Below are positions 1-10,470 of a stretch of 64,000 nt of DNA, piece after piece. Location: assembly GCF_017875235.1 (NCBI RefSeq), contig NZ_JAGGMI010000011.1:123361-187360 (forward strand), given 5' to 3'. The stretch comes from Asticcacaulis solisilvae (GTDB taxonomy: Bacteria; Pseudomonadota; Alphaproteobacteria; Caulobacterales; Caulobacteraceae). The notes below the pieces were generated by a model, which was not told the DNA's origin, did not search any database, and saw nothing but the letters and a program-made list of their open reading frames with translations. Position 1 is the first letter of the stretch; each line of letters begins with the position of its first letter. A program made the position numbers and the translations under genes.

Positions 1-829
1 CTCCGAAAACCTCGAGGGCGCGCATCTGGATGTCGGCATCGAGAGTCAGGGTGATATCGGCGCCCGGCTTGGGCGGGATCATGCCTTGCGGATCTTCGGC
101 CACGACCTGGCCTTCGGCGTCGACCTCGACCTTGCGGCCACCTGCGGTGCCGCGCAGCTGGGCGTCATAGGCGCGTTCGATGCCCGTCTTGCCGATCCGG
201 AAGGAAGGGTGACGCAGCAGCTTGTCCTCTTCCTCGGTATAGTCGGGCCGGGCCTTTTCGCGTTCAAGGTCGCGGGCGTTGATCTTGGAGACGTAGCCCA
301 CGACGTGGCTGAAGGCGCCGCCGTAGTGGTAGACGCGAAGCTGGTCCATATCGGCGACAACGCCTGGGATGTCGTTGGCATACAGGCTGACGCGTGAAAA
401 GTCCTCCCAGTTCAGGTCAGACGCAATGATGGTCGGCACGAAGCGCTGGTTCTGGTTGAGATCGCGCAGGATACGCCTGCGGTTCGTCACCGCCTGGGGA
501 AGGATGTAGGAGACCTCGTTAAGCGTGTCGTCGATATTCTTGACTTCGTTGCTTTCGATCATCACGCGGAAGGACGGACGATTGCCGGCGATGACCTTGC
601 CGTTGCGGTCGAGAATGTCGCCGCGCGGCGGCGGAATGAGGCGGAAATTATACTGATTGGCGGCGGACAGCTTCTGGTACTTGCCGCCTTGCAGGACCTG
701 GAGGTGCGCAAGGCGTCCCGTCAGGGCGAACAAGCCAAAGGCGACCACGCCGCCCAGGATGAAGATGCGGCGGTGAAACGCCCCCTGGCGTTCATTGACA
801 TCGGTGAAGACGATCGAGGGTTCAGCCAT
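1..829 (-). CDS. mrdA: Penicillin-binding protein 2 (peptidoglycan transpeptidase), 5' part only
   Basis: Class B penicillin-binding protein that cross-links peptidoglycan during cell elongation, anchored in the inner membrane. Only the first 276 residues are present; the gene runs off the window start. Reading from ATG at 829 gives MAEPSIVFTDVNERQGAFHR, one membrane anchor (about residues 22-40) and the N-terminal dimerisation region with the conserved PPPRGDILDRNG segment near residue 65. The catalytic SxxK lies outside the window. The start overlaps the mreD stop by one base (TAATG), so translation is probably coupled. Fourth gene of the mreB-mreC-mreD-mrdA operon. Identity is secure from motif and context. 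Confidence 0.93.
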   Translation of the reverse strand, partial: MAEPSIVFTDVNERQGAFHRRIFILGGVVAFGLFALTGRLAHLQVLQGGKYQKLSAANQYNFRLIPPPRGDILDRNGKVIAGNRPSFRVMIESNEVKNIDDTLNEVSYILPQAVTNRRRILRDLNQNQRFVPTIIASDLNWEDFSRVSLYANDIPGVVADMDQLRVYHYGGAFSHVVGYVSKINARDLEREKARPDYTEEEDKLLRHPSFRIGKTGIERAYDAQLRGTAGGRKVEVDAEGQVVAEDPQGMIPPKPGADITLTLDADIQMRALEVFG

Positions 830-1410
830 TATCCAAACCGCACATCCGCATGGACGTACTTGTCCAGCATATAAGGCACGACCGGGAACAGCAGGGTCGT
901 GGCAATCAGTTGCTCGAAGACGCCGATCAGGCGAACGATCGAGCCAGTGTCCAGCGCGATCAGGGTAACCCCCATGCCGAAAAAGACGATTTCCGTCGCG
1001 ACATAGATGCCGAACACGACACGCCAGTCCTGGCCGGCGACGTAACTGCGCACTGTGACCAGCACGCCGTACACGATCATCAGGGTCAGGGTGTAGAAGC
1101 CAAACGGTGCCGACCAGTAGACGTCGAGAAACAGGCCCAGCGCCGCCAGCACCAGCGGCGCCAGATAGGACGGGCGGACCAGCGGCCAGACGAAAGCGAG
1201 GACCAGCGGCATGACGGGTTCGGGCAGGTGCAGGCCGAAGATGCGGATCGGCGTCGCCAGGACCACCGTCACGGCAATGGCCACGAGGGCGGGCATGAAC
1301 AGCCATTCCCACGGCCCGATAACGCGCGATGCTATGGCGCCGCGCAGATTGCGGGTGATCGTCTTCTTGGGACGCTGCCTGAACAAACCCCGGTCAAGCG
1401 GCGCTTTCAT
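829..1410 (-). CDS. mreD: Rod shape-determining protein MreD
   Basis: Small integral membrane protein of the elongasome, linking MreC and PBP2 to the inner membrane. The 193-residue product has an N-terminal basic stretch and about five hydrophobic segments. The segment with WSAPFGFYTLTLM around residue 100 resembles the conserved middle of MreD proteins. ATG at 1410 overlaps the mreC stop by one base (TGATG), and the stop overlaps the mrdA start, so three genes are translationally coupled. MreD is poorly conserved in sequence; the call rests on length, topology and position between mreC and mrdA. Confidence 0.9.
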   Translation of the reverse strand: MKAPLDRGLFRQRPKKTITRNLRGAIASRVIGPWEWLFMPALVAIAVTVVLATPIRIFGLHLPEPVMPLVLAFVWPLVRPSYLAPLVLAALGLFLDVYWSAPFGFYTLTLMIVYGVLVTVRSYVAGQDWRVVFGIYVATEIVFFGMGVTLIALDTGSIVRLIGVFEQLIATTLLFPVVPYMLDKYVHADVRFG

Positions 1411-2579
1411 CAGTTGGCGCCCCCGGTCGGTGTTGAGGGCTGCGGCGACGCAGGCGCAGGCGCAGGCGTGAACGGGCGCAGTTCTGGCGACGACGACGAT
1501 GAGGCGGACGCGGATGTGGCGGGACGCGGCTGGGGTTTGGGCCTGGGCGGCGCAGGACGCGCGGCGGCCGATGAGGAGGATGCGGCGGCGGCCGGCGCAG
1601 GTGCGGCCGAACTGACAACCGCGCTTGCGCTGGCCGATGCCGAAGCGGCGGCAGCCGGGTTGACCGTTGGCAGGACCGGCGGTGGCAGCAGGTCGCTGAC
1701 CGGCGGTGTCTTCAGCAGCTGATCGGCGTCCGGGAGACGCGAGAAGTCCTTGAACAGCAGCACCTTGACGAAGTCAATCGGCGCGCGGTCGGCGTAGAGG
1801 CGGACGCGCCAGACGCCGTCGACGCCCTGGTCGGCCTCGCCGACGGGTAGGCCGCGCGGGAAGATGCCGCCGTCGCCCGAAGTCAGTATCTGGTCGCCCT
1901 TCTTGATGACGTTCTTGCCGCGGATAAATTCCAGCTTGGGGCAGCAGCCGCCGTCTCCCTTCATCATGGCGCGGGCGTCGGTGCGCATGACCATGATCGG
2001 CACGTGGCTGGTAACGTCGGTGACCATCAGCACGCGCGACACGTTCGGGCTGACGCCGACGATGCGGCCGACCAGGCCTTGGTCGGTGATGACAGGATTG
2101 CCAAAAGTGATCTTGCGGCTGGCGCCGGCGTCGATCAGGCGATTGTTGTTGAACGGCCCGCGCGTGACGGACACCGAGCGCGCCGTGACGGCTTCGACCG
2201 CCGGCTCGGTGCGCAGGTTTAGCAGCTTCTCATAGCGCTCGTTGACATCCTTGAGCACAAAATAGGCGTCGCGGTACTGACGCAGCTCCGCGACCTGCTT
2301 TTTCAGGGTGCGGTTTTCGCTGGCGGCAAAGAGATAGTCGTCGAGCCAGCTGGTGCCGGCGCCGACGACGTGGACCGGCGCGGCCAGGGCGCCATTGACC
2401 GGCTTGGCCGCGCTGTCGAAGGCCGAACGGTCGCCATAGGTGTTGGGTTCGACCTCCTCACGCCGGTCACCCAGCAGCATCAGCGCCGCGAAGATGCAGA
2501 CGCCGACGACGATGGCCATGACCGCCCAGGTCACGGGCAGTTTGAGATGCTCGAAGTGCTTGTTGTCCCCGTAAGCCAC
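1410..2579 (-). CDS. mreC: Rod shape-determining protein MreC
   Basis: Periplasmic scaffold protein that binds PBP2 and helps organise lateral wall synthesis. 389 residues: membrane anchor at about 15-36, coiled-coil region at about 90-125, then the MreC beta domain with VISVTRGP-like and GxPVITDQGLVGRIVGVSP segments. The last ~90 residues are Ala/Ser/Pro-rich low complexity, a long extension compared with enterobacterial MreC. The start is GTG with AAGGA upstream at about 2587-2592. It follows mreB after a 144-base gap containing three small hairpins. Confidence 0.95.
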   Translation of the reverse strand: MAYGDNKHFEHLKLPVTWAVMAIVVGVCIFAALMLLGDRREEVEPNTYGDRSAFDSAAKPVNGALAAPVHVVGAGTSWLDDYLFAASENRTLKKQVAELRQYRDAYFVLKDVNERYEKLLNLRTEPAVEAVTARSVSVTRGPFNNNRLIDAGASRKITFGNPVITDQGLVGRIVGVSPNVSRVLMVTDVTSHVPIMVMRTDARAMMKGDGGCCPKLEFIRGKNVIKKGDQILTSGDGGIFPRGLPVGEADQGVDGVWRVRLYADRAPIDFVKVLLFKDFSRLPDADQLLKTPPVSDLLPPPVLPTVNPAAAASASASASAVVSSAAPAPAAAASSSSAAARPAPPRPKPQPRPATSASASSSSSPELRPFTPAPAPASPQPSTPTGGAN

Positions 2580-2593
2580 TTAAGTACTTCCTT

Positions 2594-2701
2594 GGTTCCC
2601 GTCAGGAACCGGAACTGTCCGGATAGCAAACCTGCGGCTATCCCCCCGCAATCGAACGTTTTTGTCAGATAGCTCGTGCTCTAGCGGTCAAGTGCGACCG
2701 C
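2594..2701 (-). other. Three hairpins in the mreB-mreC gap
   Basis: The 144-base space between mreB and mreC holds three inverted repeats: GGTTCC/GGAACC (2594-2610), GGATAGC/GCTATCC (2621-2643) and GCGGTC/GACCGC (2684-2701). None is followed by a T run on the minus strand, so they are not convincing terminators. They could stabilise or process the mreB transcript so that MreB is made in excess over MreC. Function is inference. Confidence 0.45.
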
Positions 2702-2723
2702 ACCGCGACGCCATTATGACCAA

Positions 2724-4107
<1,384 letters not shown>

Positions 4108-4839
4108 TCAGCCCCGGTCCTTGCCTGCCAGATAGAGCCGTCGCGCCCCGATCATGACGCCCAGCCAGACGAGCGCCAGGAGCGCCAGGAGCACGCCCGT
4201 CTTCCAGCCGTCGGGCCCGCGGAACGCCGTCAGGGAGCCGCCCAGGATGGCCACCAGCAGGATCTTGGGGATCGAGCCCAGTGCGCAACCGGCGAGAAAC
4301 GCCAGGAAGGACGCTTTCGTCGCGCCGAACGCCATGTTGACGACGATAGGCGGCGCGGTCGGCAGGTTGCGGATGATGAAGGAGGCCGAAAAGGCATTGC
4401 GGCCAATATAACCCGCCAGCTTGTCGACGTGGTTGCCGCCGAACTTCTGCAACAGGCCCTGGCCCATGAACCGTCCCATGTAGAAGGTCATGGCGGCGGA
4501 GACGACGGTGGCGATCCAGCTGTAGAGCCCGCCCCACACCGGGCCGAAGACGAGGACCGACGCCGCCACCAGGATGAACTGCGGCGCACCGAACAGGGCC
4601 GAAACGCAGAAGACGAGCGTGACCACCAGGACGGCCATGGGCGAGTTGCGGTAGCCGGCCATCCAGTGTTCCAGCGCCAGCAGCGTGGTCTGCCCCCATT
4701 CCGACCGGCTGACCAAAAGGGTCAGGACCACCAGCGCCAGGACGACAACCGAAGCCCCGATGGCGCGATACATTTTTGCATCGAGATGGACGAAAAAGCC
4801 CGTAAGCTTGCGCCACATCTCTTGTATATCATTGTGCAT
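4108..4839 (-). CDS. VTT-domain (TVP38/TMEM64, DedA-like) membrane protein
   Basis: Polytopic inner-membrane protein of the VTT/SNARE-associated family, whose members are implicated in lipid or small-molecule transport; the substrate here is unknown. About 243 residues with a TM near 28-48, a core reading FGAPQFILVAASVLVFGPVWG (split by re-entrant helices) and the typical motif F-I-I-R-N-L-P-T-A-P-P-I-V-V-N around residue 160, followed by GCALGSIPKILLVAILGGS. Start choice is uncertain: ATG at 4839 is used, GTG at 4848 and ATG at 4818 are possible. Stands alone, divergent from aatA. Confidence 0.82.
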   Translation of the reverse strand: MHNDIQEMWRKLTGFFVHLDAKMYRAIGASVVVLALVVLTLLVSRSEWGQTTLLALEHWMAGYRNSPMAVLVVTLVFCVSALFGAPQFILVAASVLVFGPVWGGLYSWIATVVSAAMTFYMGRFMGQGLLQKFGGNHVDKLAGYIGRNAFSASFIIRNLPTAPPIVVNMAFGATKASFLAFLAGCALGSIPKILLVAILGGSLTAFRGPDGWKTGVLLALLALVWLGVMIGARRLYLAGKDRG

Positions 4840-4892
4840 CGCACACACTCTATGGCAGGGACGCTACACTTGGGATAACTCCCGGCCCTTAG

Positions 4893-6209
<1,317 letters not shown>

Positions 6210-6277
6210 GCACAGGCGCTCGAGTTCAAGCGTTCCTACGTGCTACGGCTCTCCACTCCAAAGACGGCGATGCTCTT

Positions 6278-6499
6278 CGCCCTCCCCATTCATGGGGAGG
6301 GGGGACCATCTGCGGAGCAGATGGTGGGCGGGGCTATCGGCGGCGCGACAGATGCTTTTTGCGACGGTGAGGCTCTAATATCTTTCGCGCCTGATCTCGC
6401 ATTTAGTAAGAGGCCCCGCCCACCATTGGCTCCGCCAATGGTCCCTGCGCTTGCGAACGCTATACTTTCGCTGCGCTTACCCCACAGGTGGGGAGGGCG
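6278..6499. repeat. Repeat A copy 1 (long palindromic intergenic element)
   Basis: About 222 bases bounded by perfect 10-base arms, CGCCCTCCCC (6278-6287) and GGGGAGGGCG (6490-6499). Inside are a GTCC-type hairpin around ACCATCTGC/GCAGATGGT (6305-6325), and a CCATTGGC/GCCAATGG hairpin (6423-6441). It fills the aatA to glycosyltransferase gap. A potential GTG start of the next gene (6488) lies inside it and is probably not used. Confidence 0.8.
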
Positions 6500-6529
6500 A
6501 AAGTCGACCAGAACGTTTGCGCGCGTCCC

Positions 6530-7651
6530 GTGACCAACCTTATCCCTCAAATCTGGCTGATCGCTCCGGGCCTGCTCCTGGCAGGCCTCGGCGGCGCCAT
6601 TGCCGCCGCCATTCTGCTCGGCATCCTCGTCACCGGCGGAGGCCCGGTCGACCGGCCGCGCCAGCGCGGCATGCACGACAACCCAACGCCGACCAGCGGC
6701 GGACTGGCGGTCATGGCCGCGACAGCGCTTGTGGCTGGGCTCATCCTGTGGGTGTGTCGCGGTCAAATTCCCGGCAGCGGCAAGGACGGGCTGGCCTTGT
6801 TCGGCTTCGCGATTCTCATGGGCCTGACGGGCGCGGCGGATGACCTGCTGGGATTGCCGGCCAAGCTGCGCCTGGGGGTCCAGATTGCCCTGTGCGGCGC
6901 CTTTGGTTACATGTACCGCGTCGATACCCTGACCTTCGGCTTCAGCAGCATCGTCGATCTCTGGTGGCCGATCGGCGTCCTGGGCAGCGCCGCCTGGCTG
7001 GTGTTGTGCATCAACGCCATCAACTTCATGGACGGTTCGAACGGCCTGGCGCTGGGGTCGCAAACCATCGCGCTCCTGGTCATCACCCTGCTGGCGGTTC
7101 TCATGGCGCCATCGAGCGCCACCGGCGCCTTTGTGGGTATACCTGCCCTGATATGCATCTGCGCCGCCGGCGCGCATCTGGGCTTCCTGCCCTTTAACCT
7201 GCCGCCCGGCAATCCCGGCAAGGCCAGGGCGTTCCAGGGCGATGCCGGCGCCTTTTTCGCCGGCGCGCTGATTGGCGGCGCCTGCCTGCAACTCAGGGCC
7301 TATAACGTCGGATCGGTCTGGTTCGGCGGCTTCCTGCTGGCGCCGCTTCTGGTCGATGTCGTCCTCACCCTCGCCCTACGCGCCCGGATGCGCAGGAACC
7401 TTCTGCAGGCGCACAAGGAACATCTCTATCAGCTGTGGCTGCAACGGCGCGACCCCAGCCACCTCAACCTGGCGCTGCGCGTCTGGGGCCTGTGCCTGGC
7501 GTCATCGCTGGCCGGCCTGATCGCGCGCTTCTTCGGGGTTCAGACGGGCGTTGACGTCCGCTTCCCCGCCCTCCTGCTTGTCATTGCCGTCTATGGGTTC
7601 GGCTGGTTCGCCATTCGCCGCAGGCTCTTCGACCGCCCCGTCTTTGGCTAG
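6530..7651 (+). CDS. Glycosyltransferase family 4 (MraY/WecA-type undecaprenyl-phosphate sugar-1-phosphate transferase)
   Basis: Integral membrane enzyme that transfers a sugar-1-phosphate to a polyprenyl phosphate, the first step of a cell-surface polysaccharide or O-antigen. About 373 residues with roughly ten hydrophobic segments. Family motifs: aspartates in GAADDLLGL near residue 98, INFMDGSNGLA near 165-175, GDAGAFF near 235 and the cytoplasmic loop QAHKEHLYQ near 295. It resembles WbpL/WbcO-like enzymes more than MraY (no dcw context). Start set at GTG 6530, outside the repeat; GTG 6488 inside the repeat is the longer alternative. Sugar and lipid specificity cannot be read from the sequence. 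Confidence 0.85.
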   Translation: MTNLIPQIWLIAPGLLLAGLGGAIAAAILLGILVTGGGPVDRPRQRGMHDNPTPTSGGLAVMAATALVAGLILWVCRGQIPGSGKDGLALFGFAILMGLTGAADDLLGLPAKLRLGVQIALCGAFGYMYRVDTLTFGFSSIVDLWWPIGVLGSAAWLVLCINAINFMDGSNGLALGSQTIALLVITLLAVLMAPSSATGAFVGIPALICICAAGAHLGFLPFNLPPGNPGKARAFQGDAGAFFAGALIGGACLQLRAYNVGSVWFGGFLLAPLLVDVVLTLALRARMRRNLLQAHKEHLYQLWLQRRDPSHLNLALRVWGLCLASSLAGLIARFFGVQTGVDVRFPALLLVIAVYGFGWFAIRRRLFDRPVFG

Positions 7652-7830
7652 ATCGGTATGATTTTAAGTGGAAACGTCATACCGACCTAAGTTTTTGTTT
7701 TGTCGCGATATTTAAGGCGAAAACCCCAAAGACGCTTCTTGGCACTTTTCGCCATATCGCTCTAAGTTTTTGTTTTGTCGCGATATTTAAGGCGAAAACC
7801 GCTTACACTTTTCGCCATATCGCTCTAAGA
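7650..7830. repeat. Repeat B copy 1, with an internal tandem duplication
   Basis: Begins with a hairpin around GGTATGA/TCATACC (7655-7685) and continues into the Repeat B core. A 39-base segment (7687-7725) is repeated exactly at 7762-7800, and the 24-base arm ending TATCGCTCTAAG (7743-7766) is repeated at 7806-7829. Each core can fold as CGATATTTAAGGCGAAAA against TTTTCGCCATATCG. Lies between convergent genes. Confidence 0.85.
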
Positions 7831-7843
7831 TTCCGGAGCGCGC

Positions 7844-8275
7844 TTAGCCTTCGTCGTCCTCCGCGACCTTGCCCCGATTGGCCTTGACGGTCGACCGTAT
7901 GGCCTTGCCCAGTAAACGCCGGCGGACCGAGCCTTGGGTGGGCTTCGTCTTGACGCGTGGCGGAGGTGGCGGTTCGGCGGCCTTGCGCACCAGTTCGACA
8001 AAGCGTTCCAACGCCGCCTTACGGTTCATGTCCTGGGTGCGGTGGGTCTGGACGAACAGCACCAGTTCGCCCTCCTGCGTCACGCGCCGGCCGCCGAGTT
8101 TGGTCAGCCGCTGCTTGACGTCATAGGGAATGGTCCAGTTGTTGGCGATCGAAAAGCGCAGCTCGACGGCGGTCGCCACCTTGTTGACGTTCTGACCGCC
8201 CGCTCCCGACGACCGCACGAAGCTCTCGTGCAGCTCTTCGTCGGGAACGGAAATCTTGGGCGTAATGAAAACCAT
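7844..8275 (-). CDS. arfB: Peptidyl-tRNA hydrolase ArfB (ribosome rescue)
   Basis: Release-factor-like hydrolase that frees peptide from ribosomes stalled without a stop codon. 143 residues, the normal length. The catalytic GGQ sits in RSSGAGGQNVNK (about 22-33) and the C-terminus (about 105-140) is the basic tail needed to enter the empty mRNA channel. Second ribosome-rescue route in this window beside ssrA (47780-48100). Not to be confused with prfA/prfB: no codon-recognition domain. Confidence 0.95.
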   Translation of the reverse strand: MVFITPKISVPDEELHESFVRSSGAGGQNVNKVATAVELRFSIANNWTIPYDVKQRLTKLGGRRVTQEGELVLFVQTHRTQDMNRKAALERFVELVRKAAEPPPPPRVKTKPTQGSVRRRLLGKAIRSTVKANRGKVAEDDEG

Positions 8276-8334
8276 CCGGCCTTTTCCCGGAAAAGCGCGC
8301 CTGGATCAAGGCTTGCGGTGCGCGGGCGAGCATG

Positions 8335-8363
8335 AAAAAGGCGCCCGCACGGATGCGGACGCC
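8335..8363 (-). terminator. Intrinsic terminator, probably of dps
   Basis: On the minus strand a 10-base stem (GGCGTCCGCA/TGCGGGCGCC, one mismatch) with a CGGA-type loop is followed by TTTTT (A run at 8335-8339 on the plus strand). It lies downstream of dps, beyond a Repeat B copy. Confidence 0.7.
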
Positions 8364-8374
8364 TGCTTCAAGGC

Positions 8375-8478
8375 TATAGCATAATGCGTTTAGGTCGAAC
8401 CATCATCATGCTCTAGGTTTTTGTTTTACCGCGATATTTAGCCAAAAGCCGCTGCGCACTTTCGGCATATCGCTCTAG
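8375..8478. repeat. Repeat B copy 2
   Basis: Contains the first hairpin (AGCATAATGCG with a complementary CATCATGCT half) and the GTTTTTGTTTTACCGCGATAT core with its GGCATATCGCTCTA arm. Lies between the dps stop and its terminator, so it is likely transcribed as part of the dps 3' UTR. Confidence 0.85.
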
Positions 8479-8484
8479 CTGAAA

Positions 8485-8955
8485 TCAGGCGTTCAGGGTC
8501 GCCTTCAGCATCCAGCGATGCTTTTCATGCGCCGTGATCCGCTGGGTCACGAGGTCGGCGGTCGACAGGTCGCCGGCTTCTTCGGCGGCGTCGGCGGTCG
8601 CCTTCAGCGTGGCGATCGTCGTTTCATGGCCGGCGATCAGGTCCTTCAGCATGCCTTCGGAGCTCTGCGTTGGGTCGCCATCCTTGATCGAGGTCAGATT
8701 CCCAAGTGAGTTGTGGCCCATGGGGGCGAACTGGTCGAGCGCGCGGATGCGCTCGGCGATCTCGTCGATGGCCGTCCAGATTTCGGTGTACTGCTCTTCC
8801 AGCAGCAGGTGCAGGCCGCGGAAATTCGGACCGCGCACGTTCCAGTGATAGCCATGCGTCTTCTGATAGATGGTGAAGCTGTCGGCCAGGACCTTGGACA
8901 GTTCGTGGGCGACGGTCTTGTCGGTATCGACGGCCTTTTTGGCTGAGTCAGGCAT
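8485..8955 (-). CDS. dps: Dps family DNA-binding ferritin
   Basis: Forms a dodecamer that oxidises ferrous iron with peroxide and protects DNA during starvation and oxidative stress. 156 residues. Ferroxidase residues are visible in KTHGYHWNVRGPNFRGLH (about 33-50) and LLLEEQYTEIWTAIDEIAERI (split here at residues 50-70). GAGGAG precedes ATG 8955 at a good distance. The 5' region (8974-9030) contains a partial Repeat B. Single gene. Confidence 0.95.
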   Translation of the reverse strand: MPDSAKKAVDTDKTVAHELSKVLADSFTIYQKTHGYHWNVRGPNFRGLHLLLEEQYTEIWTAIDEIAERIRALDQFAPMGHNSLGNLTSIKDGDPTQSSEGMLKDLIAGHETTIATLKATADAAEEAGDLSTADLVTQRITAHEKHRWMLKATLNA

Positions 8956-8973
8956 AATTCAGGGCTCCTCTCA

Positions 8974-9030
8974 CGAGCGATACGCCAAAAGTGTGCGGCG
9001 GTTTTTGGCAAAGTATCGCGGCAAACTCTG
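8974..9030. repeat. Partial Repeat B in reverse orientation upstream of dps
   Basis: GAGCGATACGCC, AAAAGTGTGCGGCGG and TTTTTGGCAAAGTATCGCGG are the reverse complement of the second half of Repeat B. It overlaps the dps promoter or leader. Confidence 0.65.
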
Positions 9031-9176
9031 GCTTGAACACATCTGATATGCCGCACCTGCGTAAGGATTCAATAGACAGCGCAAGGAAATTTCGTGGATC
9101 AAACTGTCATAATTCGTGAAGCTTCGGTACATATTCCCTATTGCATCCTGCCGCACCGGGACTATCTTATGGCCAC

Positions 9177-9199
9177 CTTATGCTGAAATTGAGCATAAG
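9177..9199. promoter_or_regulatory. Candidate operator of the nadABC operon
   Basis: Perfect inverted repeat CTTATGCT - 7 bases - AGCATAAG directly upstream of the nadA ribosome site (CAGGAGA, 9207-9213). Alphaproteobacteria often control de novo NAD synthesis with a dedicated repressor (NadQ or NrtR types); no such gene is in the window. Position and symmetry support an operator; the protein is inference. Confidence 0.55.
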
Positions 9200-9217
9200 T
9201 GTTTACAGGAGACTGGC

Positions 9218-10306
9218 ATGGCCGATACCGCCCGCCCCTTTGAATTCACACCTCAGGTCGAGCTTGAGACAGCGCCCATCTGGGAAAAGCTGAAATCAAA
9301 GGTGTCGCCGCTGGAATGGCAGCTTCAGGCGCCCCTGATCGCCGAGATTAATCGCCTGAAGAAAGAAATGAACGCGGTCATCCTGGCGCACAACTACATG
9401 ACGCCGGAAATCTTCCACGGCGTCGGCGACTATGTTGGCGACAGCCTGGGCCTGGCACGCGAAGCCGCCAAGTCGGACGCGCAGATCATCGTCCAGGGCG
9501 GCGTGCATTTCATGGCCGAGACCTCCAAGATCCTGGCGCCGGAAAAGACCGTGCTGATCCCCGACCTGCGCGCCGGCTGTTCGCTGGCGACCAGCCTGAC
9601 GGGCGAGCAGGTCCGCCTGATCAAACAGCGCTATCCGGGCGTGCCGGTCGTCACCTATGTCAACACCACGGCCGACGTGAAGGCCGAAACCGACATCTGT
9701 TGCACCTCGGCCAATGCCGTCCAGGTCGTCGAATGGGCCGCGAAGGCATGGGACACCGACCGCGTCATCCTGATTCCCGACCAGTTCCTGGCCAAGAATG
9801 TCGCGCGCCAGACCGATATCAAGATCATCGCCTGGGCCGGAGCCTGCGAAGTGCACGAGCGCTTCAATGCCGAAGACATCGCCGATGTCCGCGCCGCCCA
9901 CCCCGGCGCCATCGTCCTGGCGCACCCGGAATGCCCGCCCGACGTCATCGCGGCATCGGATTTTACCGGCTCAACGACCGCCATGGCCGACTACGTCACC
10001 TCTTCCAAGGCGAAGCAGGTCGTGCTGATCACCGAGTGTTCGATGGCCGACAACGTCACCGCCGACGCGCCGGGCGTCGAGTTCCTTAGGCCGTGCAACC
10101 TGTGTCCGCACATGAAGCGCATTACGCTGCAGGGCATCTATGACAGCTTGCGCCTGCATCAGTACGAGGTGACGGTCGATCCGGCCATCATTCCGCGCGC
10201 CGCCTTGGCCGTGCAGCGCATGATCGATATGCCGCCGCTCGAAAAGCCCGCCCGCTACGACATGGTCAAGGCAAGGCATCATGTCGATGTAGAGATGATC
10301 AGTTAG
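9218..10306 (+). CDS. nadA: Quinolinate synthase A
   Basis: [4Fe-4S] enzyme that condenses iminoaspartate (from NadB) with dihydroxyacetone phosphate to quinolinate. 362 residues. Cluster cysteines are visible in [14 protein letters not shown] (about 125), [12 protein letters not shown] (about 160) and [12 protein letters not shown] (about 290-300); [20 protein letters not shown] (about 55-75) is the N-terminal substrate region. ATG 9218 has a CAGGAGA site; the upstream ATG at 9116 would include the palindromic operator and is rejected. First gene of nadA-nadB-nadC. Confidence 0.97.
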   Translation: MADTARPFEFTPQVELETAPIWEKLKSKVSPLEWQLQAPLIAEINRLKKEMNAVILAHNYMTPEIFHGVGDYVGDSLGLAREAAKSDAQIIVQGGVHFMAETSKILAPEKTVLIPDLRAGCSLATSLTGEQVRLIKQRYPGVPVVTYVNTTADVKAETDICCTSANAVQVVEWAAKAWDTDRVILIPDQFLAKNVARQTDIKIIAWAGACEVHERFNAEDIADVRAAHPGAIVLAHPECPPDVIAASDFTGSTTAMADYVTSSKAKQVVLITECSMADNVTADAPGVEFLRPCNLCPHMKRITLQGIYDSLRLHQYEVTVDPAIIPRAALAVQRMIDMPPLEKPARYDMVKARHHVDVEMIS

Positions 10307-10319
10307 GTCCAAAAACGCG

Positions 10320-10456
10320 ACGCCCTTCCCTTCTCCCTGCTTGCGGGGAGAAGGTGGCCGCAGGCCGGATGAGGGGCTTACCGAGGGCCGGAGCGTGTAT
10401 CTACTTCGGATGCCCCTCACCCCAACCCTCTCCCCGCATGCGGAGAGAGGGAGCTC
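10320..10456. repeat. Repeat A copy 2 inside the nad operon
   Basis: Two hairpins of the TTCTCCC..GGGGAGAAGG and CTCTCCCCGC..GCGGAGAGAGG type flank GGATGAGGGGC and GCCCCTCACC. It separates nadA and nadB by 164 bases and ends 14 bases before the nadB start, so the operon transcript would contain a strong double hairpin between the two cistrons. Confidence 0.85.
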
Positions 10457-10470
10457 TGAAGGAGGCCATC

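Noticed and set aside
6488..6532. GTG at 6488 as start of the glycosyltransferase
   Set aside because: It lies inside the closing arm of Repeat A copy 1; GTG 6530 lies just outside and gives a normal hydrophobic N-terminus soon after.
9116..9217. Longer nadA start at 9116
   Set aside because: It would translate the palindromic operator, and the ATG at 9218 has a clear ribosome site.
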